Assembly: GCF_000812565.1 (NCBI RefSeq)
Contig: NZ_JTAM01000001.1
Span: forward strand, 62,001-126,000
Origin: Flammeovirga sp. OC4
GTDB lineage: Bacteria; Bacteroidota; Bacteroidia; Cytophagales; Flammeovirgaceae
DNA length: 64,000 bases
Direction: 5' to 3'
Within the stretch, counting starts at the first letter, position 1. Every line of letters begins with the position of its first letter. Below the pieces are notes generated by a model. It had not been told where the DNA came from, did not search any database, and was given only the letters and a program-made list of their open reading frames with translations. Of the stretch, positions 16,852 through 25,747 are shown in pieces. The translations under genes were made by a program, and so were the position numbers.

Positions 16852-16882
16852 CAAATGTAGAATCAATAGGTTTAAGTTCCAA
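16852..16882 (-). promoter_or_regulatory. Promoter of the TolC-HlyD-permease operon
   Basis: TTG (16882-16880), a 20-bp spacer, then TACATTTG (16859-16852) on the minus strand. This fits the Bacteroidota TTG-N17-23-TAnnTTTG promoter in full. The start would fall next to the palindromic operator. Confidence 0.75.
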
Positions 16883-17060
16883 CTTCTAAATGATTAATAA
16901 ATTCAAATACTATTTTTTGTTTCATTAAGATTAAGAATCAAAAAACCATACAAACCTTATGAAGTTTTAATAAACAGGTAAATCAATCTAAGATTTTTTG
17001 TAAAACCTTCATTTTTGATGATCTTGCAATTCATATTTTATTAACTATATAAACATAGAT

Positions 17061-18314
17061 TTGGAATCACAAGTCACTCCCCTATTTACCAATGATGCTA
17101 TAGTATTTGGATTACTAATGTCCTCATTGGCTTTTGTTTTTTACACTTCAAATCTGAAGAGTGGATTTTTTGTTAAGTTTTACAAGATATTCCCACCACT
17201 ATTGATGTGTTATCTTATCCCTTCTCTACTTTCAACTTTCAATGTCATTTCTCCAGAACACTCTCAGTTGTATGGAATGGCGAAGAATTACCTTCTTCCA
17301 GCCAGTTTAATTTTGATGACCATTTCGGTAGATATGAAAGGGATTGTCAACTTAGGTTCGAAAAGTATCATAATGTTCCTTTCTGGTACAGTTGGAATTG
17401 TAATCGGTGGCCCAATTGCTATTTTAATTGTATCGGCGATTTCTCCTGAAACATTCAATGGTGTTGGCTTCCAAGAAGTCTGGAGGGGTTTAGCAACTTT
17501 AGCTGGTAGTTGGATTGGCGGTGGGGCTAATCAAGCTGCAATGTTGGAAATTTACCAATATGACCAATCTTTATACTCTGGAATGGTAGCAGTAGATATT
17601 ATTGTTGCCAATGTTTGGATGGCTATTTTATTGATGGGTATCGGTAAAACGCAAGCCATTGATAAATGGCTAAAAGCAGATGTAACTGCCATTGAAGATT
17701 TAAAAGAAAAAGTTGCCGCTTTTCAAAACAGCGTGACTAAAAACCCTTCACTGACTGAATTAATGATTGTTCTTGGTGTTGCTTTTGGTATTGTAGGCTT
17801 CTCTCACTTTGCTGCTTCTACACTAAGTTCTACTATCTCTAACATGGTTGAAGATCCTTCTACAAGTGTTATGAGTAGTAAGTTTTTCTGGTTGGTATTA
17901 ATTGCAACAACGGTCGGTGTAGTATTGAGCTTCACGAAGGCAAGAAAGCTAGAAGGATATGGAGCATCAAAATTCGGAAGTGTTTGTATTTATATTCTCG
18001 TAGCAACAATAGGCATGAAGATGGATGTGACCAAAACAATGGATAATCCCGGATTATTGGCTGTAGGTGGTGTGTGGATGTTTATTCATGTGGTGATCAT
18101 GATTGTTACTGCTAAAATTATCCGAGCTCCTTTCTTCTTTTTAGCCGTTGGGAGTAAAGCCAATGTAGGTGGTGCTGCTTCAGCTCCAGTGATTGCATCA
18201 GCATTTCACCCTTCACTAGCTCCAGTGGGTGTTTTATTAGCTGTTCTTGGATATGCTTTAGGGACTTACGGTGCGATGTTTTGTGCTTATTTAATGCAAA
18301 TTGCTTCTCAATAA
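17061..18314 (+). CDS. DUF819-family membrane transporter-like protein
   Basis: A 417-aa protein with about ten or eleven hydrophobic helices. It has the family's N-terminal LFTNDAIVFGLLMSSLAFVF, WIGGGANQAAMLEIY at about 151-165 and the C-terminal SKANVGGAASAPVIASAFHP. The family (YjcL-like) resembles keto acid or anion symporters, but its substrate is not established. The only codon that keeps the conserved N-terminal segment is the TTG at 17061; the next ATG, at 17118, would cut into the first helix. It is divergent from the efflux operon and ends at a bidirectional terminator. Confidence 0.87.
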   Translation: MESQVTPLFTNDAIVFGLLMSSLAFVFYTSNLKSGFFVKFYKIFPPLLMCYLIPSLLSTFNVISPEHSQLYGMAKNYLLPASLILMTISVDMKGIVNLGSKSIIMFLSGTVGIVIGGPIAILIVSAISPETFNGVGFQEVWRGLATLAGSWIGGGANQAAMLEIYQYDQSLYSGMVAVDIIVANVWMAILLMGIGKTQAIDKWLKADVTAIEDLKEKVAAFQNSVTKNPSLTELMIVLGVAFGIVGFSHFAASTLSSTISNMVEDPSTSVMSSKFFWLVLIATTVGVVLSFTKARKLEGYGASKFGSVCIYILVATIGMKMDVTKTMDNPGLLAVGGVWMFIHVVIMIVTAKIIRAPFFFLAVGSKANVGGAASAPVIASAFHPSLAPVGVLLAVLGYALGTYGAMFCAYLMQIASQ

Positions 18315-18322
18315 GAATAAGT

Positions 18323-18362
18323 AAAAAAGTGTGATCATTTCGTACATGATCACACTTTTTTT
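18323..18362. terminator. Bidirectional terminator
   Basis: AAAAAAGTGTGATCAT (18323-18338) pairs with ATGATCACACTTTTTT (18346-18361). T-runs exist on both strands, so it serves both the DUF819 gene and the convergent AI-2E family gene. Confidence 0.9.
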
Positions 18363-18364
18363 GA

Positions 18365-19423
18365 TTAACAATCTTTCTGCTTTGTTTCAACTATCCCATT
18401 CTCAGAAAGCAATATTGCAATCGCCTTAGTAGAATCAAACTCTGCGAATATAATAATCATCAGAACAGTAATAGGAACGCTAAGGATCATTCCCCAAACT
18501 CCCCATATTGATCCCCAAAACGACAAGGCTAGCAGTACGACCAAACCACTGATGTTTAAGGTATTCCCCATGATCTTTGGTTCGATGATATTTCCAACAA
18601 TTACTTGTATTGTTCCTACAGCTACTAATACAATTAAACCTGCCGAAAAATCTCCAAATTGAATAATGGTAAAAAAGGCTGGAAAAAGCGTGGCAATCAA
18701 TGAACCAATTGTAGGTATAAAATTGAGGTAAATGATAATTGACGCCCAGAAAAAGGGTGCCTCTACTCCCATAATCAGTAAAACTATATAGCTCAAACCT
18801 CCTGTTAAAAGGCTGACCATTGTTTTTAATGTAAGATAACTACTCACCGTCTTCCCTATTCTAGTAATCATTTTCATTGCATTATTGTATTCCTCCTTGT
18901 TCGGGTAGATCTGCTCAATCTTCTTTCCAAAGGCAGCCTCTTCAAACAGTATAAAAATCATATAAAGGACGATTGTGAAAGTATTTCCAAACAAACCTGT
19001 TATAGAAGAAAGAACATTTTTGAGAAGCGTGGTAAAATTAAAATCACCGATCATCTTATTAAAATGAGAAGTGATATCAATATTAAAGAAGTTATTGATT
19101 TGTTTTTCTATCATCATGAGGTTGTCATCATATTTCACCATAGACGATGAAAGGTTTTGCATACTCACACTTAGCACTTTTACTTCAAGGAAAATGAAAA
19201 CAAAAATTGTGATCGATGCTAAGATATTTTGCAACCACATCGGGATTCTATGTTTCTTTGAATTAATCACTCTACCTATTACTGTCCTTACCTCCGCAAC
19301 AATAAGCCATGCTATTACTGCTAGTACAAAAGGGACCAAGATACTTTTCAAGAAAATTAAAGAGGCAATAATAATCAGTATTAAAATTGCCACATAAGTG
19401 AGCTTGTCTAATCTCAACATCAT
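18365..19423 (-). CDS. AI-2E family (PerM/YdiK-like) membrane transporter
   Basis: A 352-aa protein with about eight hydrophobic helices and the family layout: two or three N-terminal helices, a soluble amphipathic stretch (about 85-130), then GLSYIVLLIMGVEAPFFWASIIIYLNFIPTIGSL (partial) and the C-terminal VGNIIEPKIMGNTLNISGLVVLLALSFWG. That last pattern, with EP and G residues, is diagnostic. Family members export small molecules; the autoinducer-2 label comes from E. coli TqsA, and other members act as Na+/H+ antiporters. The substrate here is unknown. It is monocistronic and converges with the DUF819 gene. Confidence 0.9.
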   Translation of the reverse strand: MMLRLDKLTYVAILILIIIASLIFLKSILVPFVLAVIAWLIVAEVRTVIGRVINSKKHRIPMWLQNILASITIFVFIFLEVKVLSVSMQNLSSSMVKYDDNLMMIEKQINNFFNIDITSHFNKMIGDFNFTTLLKNVLSSITGLFGNTFTIVLYMIFILFEEAAFGKKIEQIYPNKEEYNNAMKMITRIGKTVSSYLTLKTMVSLLTGGLSYIVLLIMGVEAPFFWASIIIYLNFIPTIGSLIATLFPAFFTIIQFGDFSAGLIVLVAVGTIQVIVGNIIEPKIMGNTLNISGLVVLLALSFWGSIWGVWGMILSVPITVLMIIIFAEFDSTKAIAILLSENGIVETKQKDC

Positions 19424-19620
19424 TTTTATAGTTTTGAGTTTTCTCTAAAATACGAACAAAGATGAACAAAGCGTACGTCTTTGAACATTATTTACAAATG
19501 TTATTTTAGATGACATATACTTAAAACACTTAAAATCAATAGTTTAAGTTTTTTAGGCATAAATATAGAATTAAAGATAGTGTGTCAAATTAATTTACTA
19601 TCATCCAAATAACTTAAACA

Positions 19621-20028
19621 ATGAAAAAGCAATTTGTTACTCTCTTGGTTTCTCTAGCTACTCTATTTTCAACATTCGCTTATGCTGGCGTATTGAGCCC
19701 TGCAAATGAAAAGAACTCTAAATTAATTCGAATGGTGAATAATGCAGACAAAAATGATTGGCAAACACTCAATAGAGCAGCTCGTTTGTCTATCAACTGG
19801 AATGCAGATCTTGAACTTGCTAAGCAATGACTCAATGCATCAATAGAGATTAGCAATAATGCAGAAGCTTTTGAAATTTTAGGTGATTATTACCTAAGAA
19901 AAGGAGATGCACAAAAGGCTTTTGACCATTATTATAAAGCATTTGAAATGGGCTTATTTAAATTAGAAAAGGCTGATCTTGAACGAATACAACGTAAAGT
20001 ACTTTGTTTCGGAAGATCATTACAATAA
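19621..20028 (+). pseudogene. Secreted TPR-like protein gene interrupted by an in-frame TGA
   Basis: The reading frame from the ATG at 19621 has a signal peptide (about 1-22, ending FAYA) and reads 69 codons to a TGA at 19828-19830. The same frame then runs on undisturbed for 65 more codons to TAA at 20026. The continuation (AFEILGDYYLRKGDAQKAF, then DHYYKAFEMG) is a good TPR unit that completes the region before it. The residue lost is probably Trp (TGG to TGA), as in AKQWLNAS. A terminator at 20063-20093 follows the far stop, not the near one. Either a recent nonsense mutation, a sequencing error, or readthrough; no frameshift is involved. Confidence 0.75.
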
Positions 20029-20062
20029 AATACTAGTTCAAATTAATTATCAATTTAACTAT

Positions 20063-20093
20063 GACGTTAGAATTTTTCTAACGTCTTTTTTTT
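20063..20093 (+). terminator. Terminator of the TPR-like gene
   Basis: GACGTTAGA (20063-20071) pairs with TCTAACGTC (20077-20085), followed by eight T on the plus strand. It overlaps the stop codon of the convergent DUF2490 gene. Confidence 0.85.
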
Positions 20094-20938
20094 CTTCTTT
20101 TTTCCCCTGGACAGTTACACTCTTCTTTTTGTCTGATACTGTATTTGAAAGTCAATCCATAGGTTGGTGTAATTTTATTCAAATTGTGTTCAGGAACGCC
20201 CTCAGAAATGAGGTTACCATCACCATCAAAGCTAGGTCCAGATGCAATACGATAAACAAATACAGTATTTCTCATAGCAAAAAGTCCCAACCTTATCCTC
20301 TCAGAAGCTAGCCAATACAAATCAAATCTTAACCTTGTAAGATCTACCAGCCTATCATTCTCATTTTCATTGTCTTGATTGATAAATAGTTCATAAGAGA
20401 ACTCTCCTCTAAATTTTGCCTTTGAGACATTAAAGTTTTTCCCCAACATTAACCACAAACCGAATCTGCCAATATCATCACGACTACCAGGTGTATCAAC
20501 CGTTTTGTTGTAGGTGATGTATTCATAAGAAAGGCGTTTTTGAAATTCCAGCAAATTGTCACCAATGATACCATTATGCTGAAAGAAAGCTCTCCAATAC
20601 CAAATGTTCCAGTTCTGTTCAAAAACCGAGCGAATTGAGGCTCCCACTATTAAATTAGGATCTTTGAATTTGTGAGCATATCCCACCATAAAGTGTGCTC
20701 TATTCATACTTAAATCCTCAATGATATAATCATTAAAAGAAGAAGACCTTGTATTTATTTCAAAAAATAGACTATCATTATTTGGTAATTCATAATCTAT
20801 ATTCCAAAAAGTCCAATAAGACGTATCTTCATATCTTTTTCTTGTTTCTTGTGCATTAACTAGATAGGATTGAGATAAAATGTAAAAAAATATTATACCT
20901 TTAAAAAATAAAATTGAAGGTTTCCAAATAGGTTTCAT
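20078..20938 (-). CDS. DUF2490 family outer-membrane beta-barrel-like protein
   Basis: A 286-aa protein with an N-terminal hydrophobic signal (about 12-29, ending VNAQ) and alternating aromatic beta strands: WTFWNIDYELPNNDSLFFEINTRS at about 42-65 (partial), HFMVGYAHKF, RFGLWLMLGKNF and LTFKYSIRQK near the end. This is the DUF2490 pattern, a predicted outer-membrane barrel of unknown role. The C-terminus has CNCPGEKRRKKRR, an unusual basic tail. The stop codon lies inside the terminator hairpin of the convergent TPR-like gene. Confidence 0.8.
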   Translation of the reverse strand: MKPIWKPSILFFKGIIFFYILSQSYLVNAQETRKRYEDTSYWTFWNIDYELPNNDSLFFEINTRSSSFNDYIIEDLSMNRAHFMVGYAHKFKDPNLIVGASIRSVFEQNWNIWYWRAFFQHNGIIGDNLLEFQKRLSYEYITYNKTVDTPGSRDDIGRFGLWLMLGKNFNVSKAKFRGEFSYELFINQDNENENDRLVDLTRLRFDLYWLASERIRLGLFAMRNTVFVYRIASGPSFDGDGNLISEGVPEHNLNKITPTYGLTFKYSIRQKEECNCPGEKRRKKRR

Positions 20939-21069
20939 TAAGTTCAGAAAGATTTATTAACATCGAGTTATGTAACCAATAACGGCAACTTTGGGTAAAC
21001 TAACAAAGAGTTCTTTAAAAAGAAATACAAAAACTCTGCTAAATTGATACATCATTAACTAAAGCATAT

Positions 21070-22334
21070 ATGAGTAATAGCACAACATCTACTATCGGAC
21101 CTGCTACTGGAAAACAACGACTGGGTGTCATTGATGCCTTGAGGGGTTTTGCAATATTAGGTATCTTATTCGCAAACATATTGAGTTGGAGTTTATTTAA
21201 GTTTACTCCATTTACAACTCTTGAACAACTACCTTACTATGAATTAAATGACACTTTATATTCGCTTTTAAGTTTCTTTATAGATACTAAATTCTATAGT
21301 ATCTTCTCAATTCTATTTGGAGTAGGTTTTTTCATCCAATACGATAGACAAAGAAATAATCAAGAAGCATTTCTAAAAGTATATAAAAGAAGGCTATCTT
21401 TCCTGATATTATTTGGTTTTATCCATATGATTATCTGGTCAGGTGATATTTTGATGCTCTATGGTATGATGGCATTTATCTTCATTGAGTTCAGAAACCT
21501 TCCACCAAAAAAGATCTTAAACTGGGCCGTAATTTTATTAGCGTTCCCATTAATTACAGATTTAATTGTTATGCTTGTGTCTCCAGGCTGGATGTCTCCT
21601 GAGGTTTCACTAGCAAAGAAAACATATATTGATCAAGATCCTGCATCTGTAGTTGCAGCGTTTGAAAGTGGTAACTTACTGGTTACTATCAAACAAAACT
21701 TACACAATGTAATGTGGAGATGGTTTGATTTCCTTCCTTCAGGAAGACCTTTTAAAGTATTGGGATTATTCCTTTTAGGTTTCTACTTACAATCTCAAAA
21801 TTTCTTTACAGATAAAGGGAGATCATGGAAAGTATTTGGTGGTTTCTTTACAGTAGGTGCTTTGGCCCACTTTATTGGATACCAAATCGGAGGTTCGATG
21901 GCCTTGTTTGCCTCAACTCCAAGTGATTTAGCATATAAAGGGATCATGGCATGGTATTTGGTCAAATCTGTTTGGCATTATCGTATGCCTCACTACTGTC
22001 AATTATCTATTATACTAAATGGGGTGAGACGATCTTCTTCCCATTAACAGCTGTAGGTAAAATGTCATTCACCAATTACCTTTCACATACATTCTTTGGT
22101 ATTGTGTTATTCTACGGAATAGGATTTGGATTAGGAGGTCAATTGAACCTTGCTCCAATCTTCATAATTGCCGTATTAATGTATGCATTCCAAGTGGCTT
22201 ATAGCTACTTCTGGCTGAAGTACTTCAAATTCGGCCCACTAGAATGGGGTTGGAAATGTCTTACTTATAAGAAGAAATTCCCGCTAAGAAATAGCACTTA
22301 TGAGAAATTAAAAGCAGCGAAAAAAGCAGCTTAA
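21070..22334 (+). pseudogene. DUF418 family membrane protein, frameshifted
   Basis: Frame one, from the ATG at 21070, gives the N-terminal DUF418/YeiB part: GVIDALRGFAILGILFANI at about 18-36 and several helices up to GIMAW. It then degrades near 21955-21965 and ends at 22047. Frame three carries the rest from the same place: GQICLALSYASLLSIIYY, KMSFTNYLSHTFFGI and the C-terminal FKFGPLEWGWKCLTYKK typical of DUF418. Adding one T in the TATTTGG stretch would restore a 421-aa protein of normal family length. So one base was lost, in the gene or in the read. There is no slippery heptamer for programmed -1 frameshifting. Role of the family: unknown, 8-10 membrane helices. Confidence 0.85.
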
Positions 22335-22343
22335 TTATAAAAT

Positions 22344-22382
22344 AAAAGCAGTCCATCTTCACCGATTGACTGCTTTTTTTAT
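22344..22382 (+). terminator. Terminator of the DUF418 gene
   Basis: AAAAGCAGTC (22344-22353) pairs with GACTGCTTTT (22368-22377), followed by T-run, 10 bp after the stop. Confidence 0.85.
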
Positions 22383-22424
22383 TTGCTCTTTTAATAAAAA
22401 ATTTTCACCAAGATTTAATTGATC

Positions 22425-23282
22425 TTATTCAAAAGCATCAATCATCACTTTACTATTCGTATTGATATAAAGTACCACATCTTTATCCTTTTTATTTTCT
22501 AAGCGGTGAAAAGCATTGAATTTTGATGTAAAATAACTCCCAGCTACTAAGGTATTCATCATCTTACCAATATAGCATTCCAATTCTCCTTTGATAGTCA
22601 CGGCATGAAATACCTCGCCAGTTGAAAGGAGTTTAATTTTTGATCTAGAAGGAATTTTCACGAATAGTCCCATTGCGTTGTCGTTTTTCTTTTCCCAAAG
22701 AAAGCTGATTTCTGCTTTGCTACTTTTAGAGATCCAATTAGTTTGCTCATGACCTAACCAAACAATATTTGAGTAGTCTATATTTATAGGTCGCTCATAG
22801 GTTGATTTTGCTTCACTCAATGGCTTGACTAAATAAGGCCCTTTATCGATTTCCACCAATGCTATATTTACATTTCCTTTCGCCGCTGTAATATGTGGTT
22901 CCCCAACAGGTTGTGTCCAGAAACTCCCAGGTTTCATCCACATGAATTCTGCTTTAGGATCATCATTATGAATCGTCCCCTTGATGACCACTGCTCTATA
23001 CGTTACATTGTGTATATGTGGAGGTGATGAAAATCCGTCTTTAAATTTTGCTAGGAAGCCTGTCGGCACCTCAGCGTTTCTATCTCCCCATATTGTTGCA
23101 GCTAAAGGGCTATTATCACCTCTCGCTGGGTTTAGTTTTCCCCATTGAATATCTTTATATAAGAATACCTTCTTGGTAGGGTTTTCAGTTCGAATAGTAG
23201 CTTTTTTTACTTCCTTGTTTTTTTGGGCACATGAAATCAACAAACCTAGTAACAGGATCAGAATAGTTTCTTTTATTCTCAT
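22425..23282 (-). CDS. DUF4437 (cupin-like) lipoprotein
   Basis: A 285-aa lipoprotein: the lipobox LLISC puts Cys18 at the mature N-terminus. Two cupin-type repeats are visible. The first is at about 75-145 with [23 protein letters not shown], where the two His and later QPVGEPH are likely metal ligands. The second is at about 190-275 with [14 protein letters not shown] and [12 protein letters not shown]4437 relatives are hypothetical; a small-molecule or metal-binding role in the envelope is inferred from the cupin fold. It is monocistronic and lies downstream of the methionine aminopeptidase gene in the same direction, 68 bp away. Confidence 0.82.
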   Translation of the reverse strand: MRIKETILILLLGLLISCAQKNKEVKKATIRTENPTKKVFLYKDIQWGKLNPARGDNSPLAATIWGDRNAEVPTGFLAKFKDGFSSPPHIHNVTYRAVVIKGTIHNDDPKAEFMWMKPGSFWTQPVGEPHITAAKGNVNIALVEIDKGPYLVKPLSEAKSTYERPINIDYSNIVWLGHEQTNWISKSSKAEISFLWEKKNDNAMGLFVKIPSRSKIKLLSTGEVFHAVTIKGELECYIGKMMNTLVAGSYFTSKFNAFHRLENKKDKDVVLYINTNSKVMIDAFE

Positions 23283-23350
23283 TTTTATGTGTAGTTTTTG
23301 GTGGTTATGATAATGGGAGTATAGTTTCTAGGTTGAAGATAAATGGAGTA

Positions 23351-24115
23351 TTAAAATACTCCATTCATTTCGGTCAAAATTTCGGGTTTATCTTCGGTAA
23401 TTAATATAGTATGTTCATGTTGTGCTACAAAACCACCTCTATTACCTACGAGTGTCCAACCATCACCACCTCTTTCAACTGCAAGATTAGATTGTGTTGA
23501 AATAAAAGTTTCAATTGCTACAGTTGTATTTGCTTTGAATCGGTTTTTATTAGTTTTCACTTGATAGTTTAAAATATCATCAGGTGCTTCATGAAGGCTT
23601 TTTCCTACTCCATGCCCTGCCAAATTTTTAATTACTTTAAACCCTCTCTTCCTCGACTCTGATTCAATAATTCTACCTACTTCTGAAACCTTTACTCCCT
23701 TTTTGATTCTGTAAATGACATCTTTAAGTATTTCAGTCGAAGCATCTACCAAAGATTGTAAACCTTGCGTATCTTGACCGACAATAAATGACTTGCCATT
23801 ATCGGCCCAATAGCCATCCAATTCTGCTGACACATCAATATTAATCAAATCCCCTTCTTTGATGATTACGTCTTCAGAAGGGATACCATGCGCCGCCACT
23901 TCATTTACACCAATACAAGTAAAACCTGGAAACTTATATGTTTCATAAGGAGCTGACTTTGCTCCATAATTTTTAAGAATTTCAGCACCGAAGTCATCAA
24001 TCTCTTTTGTAGACTTACCAACAGCAGTAAATTCCACCATTTGTCTTAATGTCTCTGCTACTGCTTCACTGACTTTTTTCATTCCTGCTAAGTCAGCATC
24101 ATTTTTAATTAACAT
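23351..24115 (-). CDS. map: Methionine aminopeptidase, type I
   Basis: Cytosolic metalloprotease that removes the initiator methionine from new proteins. The 254-aa product has the usual length. Expected metal ligands are all present: D94 (NID), D105 (AD), H168 (GHGVG), E202 (AIETF) and E234 (QHEHT), with the substrate-side H76 in EVAAHGIP. The last motif is QHEHT instead of the common QxEHT/xEHT, a normal variant. The gene lies far from the ribosomal protein operon that follows and has its own upstream stretch with a TAATTTTG element at 24145-24152. Confidence 0.95.
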   Translation of the reverse strand: MLIKNDADLAGMKKVSEAVAETLRQMVEFTAVGKSTKEIDDFGAEILKNYGAKSAPYETYKFPGFTCIGVNEVAAHGIPSEDVIIKEGDLINIDVSAELDGYWADNGKSFIVGQDTQGLQSLVDASTEILKDVIYRIKKGVKVSEVGRIIESESRKRGFKVIKNLAGHGVGKSLHEAPDDILNYQVKTNKNRFKANTTVAIETFISTQSNLAVERGGDGWTLVGNRGGFVAQHEHTILITEDKPEILTEMNGVF

Positions 24116-24514
24116 ATGATTCTAATAATATATAAGTACAATTTCAAAATTATCTAATACTAATTCCATTTATAATTTTGCGATTACTTCCTTCAAAAAA
24201 CTTTCAATAGAACCACTATTAATACGTTTTTTAGCGTTGCACTCTCAAAAAATAAATTAGAATTAACCACAATTTATTTCTGACTTTGTACTTAGATGAA
24301 AGTACTAGGAGAAAATGTTACAAATTGTTTTTTAGTAGTTAGTCCCAGTACTTTGAATTTAAAATGAGAAATTTAATTGCAAACTTTAATATTACTACAT
24401 TTTTTTCTAAACAACCAAAAAAGGCTTTCCTAATCGAAATTAGAAAAGCCTTTTAAGGAAAAAACTCAAAGTGATAAGATTGCTGCCTAACGGCAGTAAA
24501 TTCTTAAACTTTAA
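24116..24514. other. Intergenic region between map and rplI
   Basis: This 399-bp stretch holds the rplI terminator (24417-24454), a candidate map -7 element TAATTTTG (minus strand, 24145-24152), and an unexplained inverted repeat: AAAGTACT at 24299-24306 with AGTACTTT at 24347-24354, flanked inside by GG and CC. No ORF of interest is seen. Confidence 0.5.
24417..24454 (-). terminator. Terminator of the rpsF-rpsR-rplI operon
   Basis: AAAAGGCTTTTCTAAT pairs with ATTAGGAAAGCCTTTT on the minus strand (24439-24454 with 24419-24434), followed by a run of T. Confidence 0.88.
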
Positions 24515-24958
24515 TTATGCAGAAACTACTTCTAATGTAATTTCGTGCTGAACTTCTTTGTGAAGATCAAGGACTGCTTTGTATTCACCTAACATACGGA
24601 TCTCAGAAGAGAAACCGATACGCTTACGGTCAACATCAAAACCTTGCTCTTTTAAAGCGTCAGCCACCTGTAAAGGTGTTACTGCACCGAATATTTTACC
24701 ACTCTCACCAGCTTTAGCAGTAAGAGAAAGTGTCAATTCACCAATTTTAGCAGCTAAATCTTCAGCATCTTGCTTCACTTTTTCAAGTTTGTGAGCTGCT
24801 TGCTTGATCTCTTCGTTTCTCATGCTGATGTTAGCTTCAGTAGCTAATTTAGCAAAGTTTTGAGGGATCAAGTAGTTTCTACCGTATCCAGGCTTAACGT
24901 TTACAATATCGTTTTTGTAACCTAAACCTTTGATATCTGTTGTTAAAATTACTTCCAT
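24515..24958 (-). CDS. rplI: 50S ribosomal protein L9
   Basis: A 147-aa L9 with the usual two-domain form: the N-terminal rRNA-binding part (MEVILTTDIKGLGYKNDIVNVKPGYGRNYLIP, given here in part; residues 1-32), a long connecting helix (about 45-75) and a C-terminal domain with GKIFGAVTPLQVADAL at about 87-102. It is the third gene of rpsF-rpsR-rplI, 31 bp after rpsR, and ends at a strong terminator. Confidence 0.98.
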   Translation of the reverse strand: MEVILTTDIKGLGYKNDIVNVKPGYGRNYLIPQNFAKLATEANISMRNEEIKQAAHKLEKVKQDAEDLAAKIGELTLSLTAKAGESGKIFGAVTPLQVADALKEQGFDVDRKRIGFSSEIRMLGEYKAVLDLHKEVQHEITLEVVSA

Positions 24959-24989
24959 TTTAGAAAAATTTTTTAATATCTAATTAAGA

Positions 24990-25244
24990 TTACTTTAAAC
25001 CGTCTGCTACGTAAGGTAGAAGAGCTAATTGACGAGCACGCTTAACTGATGTAGCAATTTTCTTTTGGAATTTTTGCGAGTTACCAGTGATACGACGAGG
25101 TAAAATTTTACCTTGCTCGTTTAAGAATTTCAATAAGAATTCAGGATCCTTATAGTCGATGTATTTCACACCGTACTTTGTGAAGCGGCAGTACTTCTTA
25201 GTACGCTCTTGCTTTCTGTTGATTGGTTCGTTTTGGAGACTCAT
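24990..25244 (-). CDS. rpsR: 30S ribosomal protein S18
   Basis: An 84-aa S18 with [22 protein letters not shown] at about 19-40 (in part), ILPRRITG and the basic C-terminal [18 protein letters not shown]. It pairs with S6 on the platform of the small subunit. The start codon overlaps the rpsF stop in TAATG (one base), so translation is coupled and the two partners are made in equal amounts. Confidence 0.98.
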   Translation of the reverse strand: MSLQNEPINRKQERTKKYCRFTKYGVKYIDYKDPEFLLKFLNEQGKILPRRITGNSQKFQKKIATSVKRARQLALLPYVADGLK

Positions 25245-25612
25245 TATGCTGTTTTTTCTTCAGTTTCAGATTTTTTTGACCACTCACCGTTTCTTCTTCT
25301 TTCGTTGAAGTTCACACCGTGCTTGTCTAAAGACACAGTTAAGAAACGTAAAATGTTTTCGTCACGCTTTAATTCAATTTCGAATTTAGCGATGATCGAA
25401 GGATCTGCTTTGAATTCAAACAAGTGGTAGTGCCCAGAAGTTTTCTTTGCAATTGGGTACGCCAACTTTTTAAGTCCCATGTCCTCTGATGAGTACACGT
25501 CTGCACCTGCCTCTTTCAGATGACTTTCGAATTTAGCAATAGCCTCCGTGGTTTCGGAATCGGACAACACAGGTGTCACGATGAAGACTACTTCGTAATG
25601 CTTTAATGCCAT
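25244..25612 (-). CDS. rpsF: 30S ribosomal protein S6
   Basis: A 122-aa S6. It begins [14 protein letters not shown] and shows the family's [22 protein letters not shown] at about 44-65 (in part) and ENILRFLTV near 83-91. The C-terminal tail is charged. First gene of the operon. A full promoter (25673-25703) and a small hairpin at the mRNA's 5' end (25652-25668) lie upstream. In other bacteria the S6:S18 pair binds its own leader, and the hairpin is a candidate for that. Confidence 0.98.
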   Translation of the reverse strand: MALKHYEVVFIVTPVLSDSETTEAIAKFESHLKEAGADVYSSEDMGLKKLAYPIAKKTSGHYHLFEFKADPSIIAKFEIELKRDENILRFLTVSLDKHGVNFNERRRNGEWSKKSETEEKTA

Positions 25613-25651
25613 TTTTTAAAATAAATTTTGAAATAATCAAAAATTTCAATC

Positions 25652-25668
25652 CCCGAACATAATTCGGG
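25652..25668 (-). promoter_or_regulatory. Leader hairpin of the rpsF operon, possible S6:S18 site
   Basis: CCCGAA (25668-25663) pairs with TTCGGG (25657-25652) on the minus strand, right at the predicted mRNA 5' end. It holds CCG, the element that S6:S18 is known to recognise in other rpsF leaders. The full published motif is not clearly present, so this is tentative. Confidence 0.35.
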
Positions 25669-25672
25669 TGTG

Positions 25673-25703
25673 CAAAAGTAATAATTTATTATTTCAAAGC
25701 CAA
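25673..25703 (-). promoter_or_regulatory. Promoter of the rpsF operon
   Basis: TTG (25703-25701), a 20-bp spacer, then TACTTTTG (25680-25673) on the minus strand. A full match to TTG-N17-23-TAnnTTTG, 60 bp before the rpsF ATG. Confidence 0.75.
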
Positions 25704-25747
25704 TATTTTTTCAAAAGGTATTGAGGACTTAACAAGAATTTACAGAT

